From: Cephalothrix spiralis
Taxonomy: Eukaryota; Nemertea; Palaeonemertea; Archinemertea; Cephalotrichidae
NCBI GenBank assembly: GCA_032353305.1
Contig: JAUCNG010366706.1
Coordinates: forward strand, 1 to 18,363
Reading direction: 5' to 3'
Length of the DNA: 18,363 nucleotides
Part shown: positions 15,258 to 18,363 of the stretch, one piece after another
Numbering within the stretch: position 1 is the stretch's first letter
Layout of the letters: each line of letters begins with the position of its first letter
Translations under genes and position numbers: made by a program
The notes under the pieces: model-generated
What the model was told of the DNA's origin: nothing
What the model saw: the letters and a program-made list of their open reading frames with translations, nothing else
Database searches by the model: none

Positions 15258-16060
15258 CACACCAATCATGATTCATGAAACACTGATACAGCGGACCGAA
15301 TTCACTGTTCAGCAATCGGATCTCAAAAGAAAGGCAGCAATACATCCTTTGATCAAGAATGTGATGATATTTATCAAAGATCAATCAGTACACTAATAAG
15401 TACAATTAAGGGGTCATTAAGAGCGATGTCTATCGGAAGCAGACCCAGGTCTATAGCTTCATGCATGTTCCACAGTTATACGCTCCTACTCTTTCTACTA
15501 TTCCTACTTTTTGAAAATAGTCCTAATTTTCCTACATGTACTGTGTACTTAAAAAAAGGATACATACTTTATTTAAAATTTCCACTTACTTTTAAATTCA
15601 TTCCTACTTTTTCAAAAAGTGCTGTAAAATCACGTACAAATAACATGGAATTTCAAAAAATTGGCTCAATAACATGTCCCATTTATGATCATTTATTGTA
15701 ATTCAAACAAATTTATGGCCATTCAAAGTCGCAATTTCTTGTTTTGATGTCATAAAAATGTTCAATTTGTAATAGCCCGTCCAGCATACTCGCTCTAAAG
15801 CTCGCATTATGTTGCAGTTATTCTAGTTATACTCATTATACCCATGATTTACAGTTTAAAAAAGTATTTTTTGAAATTTTCCAGATCCGTTTTTGATTAT
15901 TAAAAACTCTTGGCTCCCTGGAGACTTGCATGTGGACCCCACCAGCAAAACGTCTAGAAGGTTGGCCCCATAGCTTTTCATGCGATATATTTACCATTCC
16001 TAATTTTTCTGAAATTCCTACCTACTTTTTCAAATTGAACGTTAGGAAGGCTGCAGTGGT
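15258..16060 (+). other. 3' flank of kinase 2 with unexplained open frame and T-rich repeat
   Basis: The frame of the kinase 2 stop codon meets a second stop (TGA, 15276-15278) and is then open to 15701. From about 15480 the sequence is a T-rich repeat with variants of TTCCTACTTTTT that recurs inverted or degenerate up to about 16030. The open frame may be a lost or alternative tail followed by repeat. Confidence 0.45.
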
Positions 16061-16550
16061 CCACACATAATCACACATATGAAAAAGCAACTTCAATAAG
16101 CTTCATGTCAATATAAATTTCATTAATGTGTGATAATAAATGTGAATATTTATTTCCTTTGTTTTTGCAGCTGAAAAGGCTTTTAATGAAGTTGCGAGGC
16201 TCCATGTCAGAAAATGTATAATATAAAAAGTATTAATATACTTTTTTCATCATTTGCTATAATAATTCTAAATTAAGGTCATGCCACGCTTAGGCAAGAA
16301 AAAAGACGAAATGTTGTCAACAAAAATTTGGATTAATTACATTTATTTCGGAATTAACCATGGTTGGATTTATTGATCATTATATAGGCCTATATATTGG
16401 TAATTCGATAATTTATATTTTATATTATGCAAATATTGTTTAACTATGAGGCAAATATGAAAGTTTATTGTACTGCTGTATTGTGATATTTCATTATCAA
16501 TCTTAGGAAAAGTAATTTTGTGCAAAAATTCATAATAGTGTACAAAGCTA

Positions 16551-16611
16551 ACCATAATTTTTTTGATCTTAACCGAGGCGTAGCCGAGTTCGAGATCAAA
16601 AATATTATGGT
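16551..16611. repeat. Inverted repeat with CCGAGGCGTAGCCGAG loop
   Basis: ACCATAATTTTTTTGATCTT (16551-16570) pairs with GAGATCAAAAATATTATGGT (16592-16611), 18 of 20 matching. The loop contains CCGAGGCGTAGCCGAG. It is followed by TATGG/TATA simple repeats to 16680. Confidence 0.75.
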
Positions 16612-17396
16612 ATGTAATAATATGGTATATATATATATATATGGTATATAATAATATAAAATATTATGGTATATAATATCCCGAATTGCTGCTTGTTAAT
16701 GATAAAATGTTATAAATAGGTTATAAATAGCAAGTCACCTTTTTGGTTCCGAGTTCCATGTATATATTCCTCAGAAGCTTTTGATTCCTGATATAGTGTT
16801 TATATTTATGTTGTTTTAAAGCTGATGTGGGCACATTAAGTCAAATTAAATAGCAAAATTATGTAATTACCAAATAATGACTAAAAAAGCTCTTTTGACC
16901 TTATTACCCATTTATAACAGAATGTCAGAAAAATTACAAACTAAATTGTCTGATATATGTTATTGACCCATTTATAAATCGACATTATATTTGACGTCTT
17001 CACGTATAGAATCATAATATAACAGATGGCGAATATTGAACCATCTCCTACTCAAATTTGAAAAGAAGACCAATTATTTGGATTTATTTGTTATTGAAAC
17101 ATTAATCCCATATGCATGTATTACTCTTTACATAAAACTTAATTTGCGATACATAACTTTCGGGGGTGATATACCACTATGCAGAAATACCACTAAGCAG
17201 AATCCCATTTATCGGAAAATCTCAATCGGTACCCCTATATCAGAATTGATATATTAGAATATCCCCGACTTTTATTCATAAATTCCACTACGCAGAAACC
17301 AATGAAACCGAAAATGCATAAATAAACAACGAGATAATCATCATTAGACCGGAATGGGTAATCACGTGACGGATCCCAGTAATTTGATTGGATGTT

Positions 17397-17428
17397 GCGC
17401 GGAGTATAATTATCCATATACTCCGCGC
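17397..17428. repeat. Perfect palindrome, 12-bp arms
   Basis: GCGCGGAGTATA and its reverse complement flank ATTATCCA, inside the 17165-17915 element. Confidence 0.85.
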
Positions 17429-17515
17429 GGAGGTTAACTACCGAGCAATGATTAAAAAAACACTAAATAGGCACTTGAATGGATGTTTAAAGAGTTGGAT
17501 TCTGCTCTAAATGTG

Positions 17516-17608
17516 TTAAATCTATTATTAGTAATGTTCACCTCGAATTATGCACCTCAAAGACCCGATAAACAACGAGCGCATGGTCATCACTAATAAT
17601 AGATTTAG
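17516..17608. repeat. Inverted repeat, about 19-bp arms
   Basis: AAATCTATTATTAGTAATG near 17518 is mirrored by CATCACTAATAATAGATTT ending at 17607 (one mismatch), inside the larger element. May be a nested insertion. Confidence 0.78.
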
Positions 17609-17925
17609 CCCTATAATATATCTTCTATTGTTTTGTATGATTGGTGATCATTGAGCGATTTCTACTTCAATGTGTTTTAAGACATACTACAAAAACGTTT
17701 TATAATAATTGTTCTATTGACTGTGCTTTTTGCCGTTTCTTATAAATAAGATAAATATAGTTTGAAATCAAAGCTATTGATATCGATGAACTAGCATCGA
17801 TGAAATAGCAATTATTCGATAAGTTAATTATTTATGATAGGGGTGCCGATTGAGATTTTCTGTTTTTAATGGGATTCTGCTTAATGGGATTTCTGCATAG
17901 TGATACTAAACCCTTTCGGGCGAAA

Positions 17926-18363
17926 GCTTGGTATTTTTTAAAGAATAGTATGTGTCCATGTAATTATCTCCTTTTGCTATATCAAAGGTCACATGACCTT
18001 TGGCTATTATACCTTAACTTTCATTTTGGCCGCGGATATCTGAAATTATTCGCCGTTATTCGGCGAGACGTTTATCTGGTTAATCTGCAAATAATTGTAG
18101 AATAACCTTGGCCAATATGAAAGTCAAGAAGTTGTTTATACTGCGACTAAAATTAATTATAAAAGCAAAACATATAATTATCTAGTAGTTAACGCATGAT
18201 TATCTACATGTAAGAGATTTTACAGACTACCAGATTATCCACAGATAATCGCGGTCAAGTGACTTGATTTCGCGACCCGGCAATCTGAGAACAGTTTCAG
18301 CATGTTGTAGTATATGAATGTATACAAATATTTTTGTAAATAAATATTTATTTGTATTTATTA
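17926..18363. other. AT-rich right flank, nothing recognised
   Basis: No exon, RNA gene or repeat that I can support. The open frame at 17869-18105 begins inside the transposon end and is not considered a gene. Confidence 0.6.

Larger units (their letters stand above)
17165..17915. mobile_element. Non-autonomous DNA transposon of about 750 bp, about 80-bp inverted ends
   Basis: The left end (17165-17240) and the right end (about 17837-17915) are inverted copies sharing CACTATGCAGAAAT, TAAGCAGAATCCCATT and GAAAATCTCAATCGG, then ACCCCTAT. Within each end the word CCAYTAWGCAGAA is repeated, with another copy at 17284 (CCACTACGCAGAA). The interior has two more foldbacks (17397-17428 and 17516-17608) and no coding capacity. 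Confidence 0.86.

Noticed and set aside
16171-16230. An extra 3' exon of kinase 2 after a strong acceptor-like tract (TTTCCTTTGTTTTTGCAG)
   Set aside because: From the kinase 2 exon 1 donor the reading frame stops at once (TGC TGA). No other donor could be linked to it, though a noncoding exon is not excluded.
17362-17369. TCACGTGA as a lysosomal CLEAR site controlling the SLC49A4 homologue
   Set aside because: It lies about 8 kb upstream of the transporter start, beyond both kinase genes and inside a mobile element. A short palindrome like this is expected by chance.
17869-18105. Open frame of 78 codons as a gene
   Set aside because: It starts in the inverted end of a transposon-like element and has no recognisable domain.
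1-18363. CRISPR array, prokaryotic operon or phage content
   Set aside because: There is spliced eukaryotic gene structure throughout, no spacer-repeat array, and no ribosome-binding-site-led gene clusters.

Overview
The window is nuclear DNA of a multicellular animal. It is AT-rich, its coding exons are interrupted by GT-AG introns, and it is crowded with short inverted-repeat elements and tRNA-derived SINEs. The best-recognised gene is an SLC49A4 (DIRC2) transporter with clear alignment to the vertebrate protein. An aquatic invertebrate is likely, but the sequence alone does not fix the phylum.

Positions 1-9510 (minus strand) hold most of an SLC49A4/DIRC2-like major facilitator gene. Eight coding exons join in a consistent phase and give about 451 residues; the last C-terminal exon lies beyond the left edge. 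Two of the exons are very short (64 and 41 nt) and were placed by splice sites, phase and partial homology. Most introns carry a different foldback or transposon-like element: a long inverted repeat in intron 7, an inverted SINE pair in intron 6, an element with 8-bp target duplication in intron 5, a 553-bp terminal-inverted-repeat element in intron 4, a direct-repeat-bounded segment in intron 3 and several repeats in intron 1.

Positions 9511-11305 separate the transporter from the next gene in a divergent (head-to-head) arrangement. This spacer holds a foldback, a G-rich MITE-like element and copies of a repeat family based on the word CGTGATTCGTGAAAAG.

Positions 11306-15257 (plus strand) hold two tandem paralogous protein kinase genes. 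Each has one large exon encoding a complete catalytic domain, a phase-2 intron at the same codon, and a 100-nt final exon encoding a proline-rich tail. They are about 60% identical by eye. Both keep the lysine, HRD aspartate and metal-binding aspartate, so both are predicted active; the second has DLG in place of DFG. A 72-bp minisatellite lies between them.

Positions 15258-18363 hold no confident gene. They contain an unexplained open frame in phase with the second kinase's stop codon, AT-rich foldbacks, and a transposon-like element of about 750 bp with inverted ends of about 80 bp.

No clearly new multi-gene system was found. The transporter and the kinases show no evident functional link beyond adjacency.
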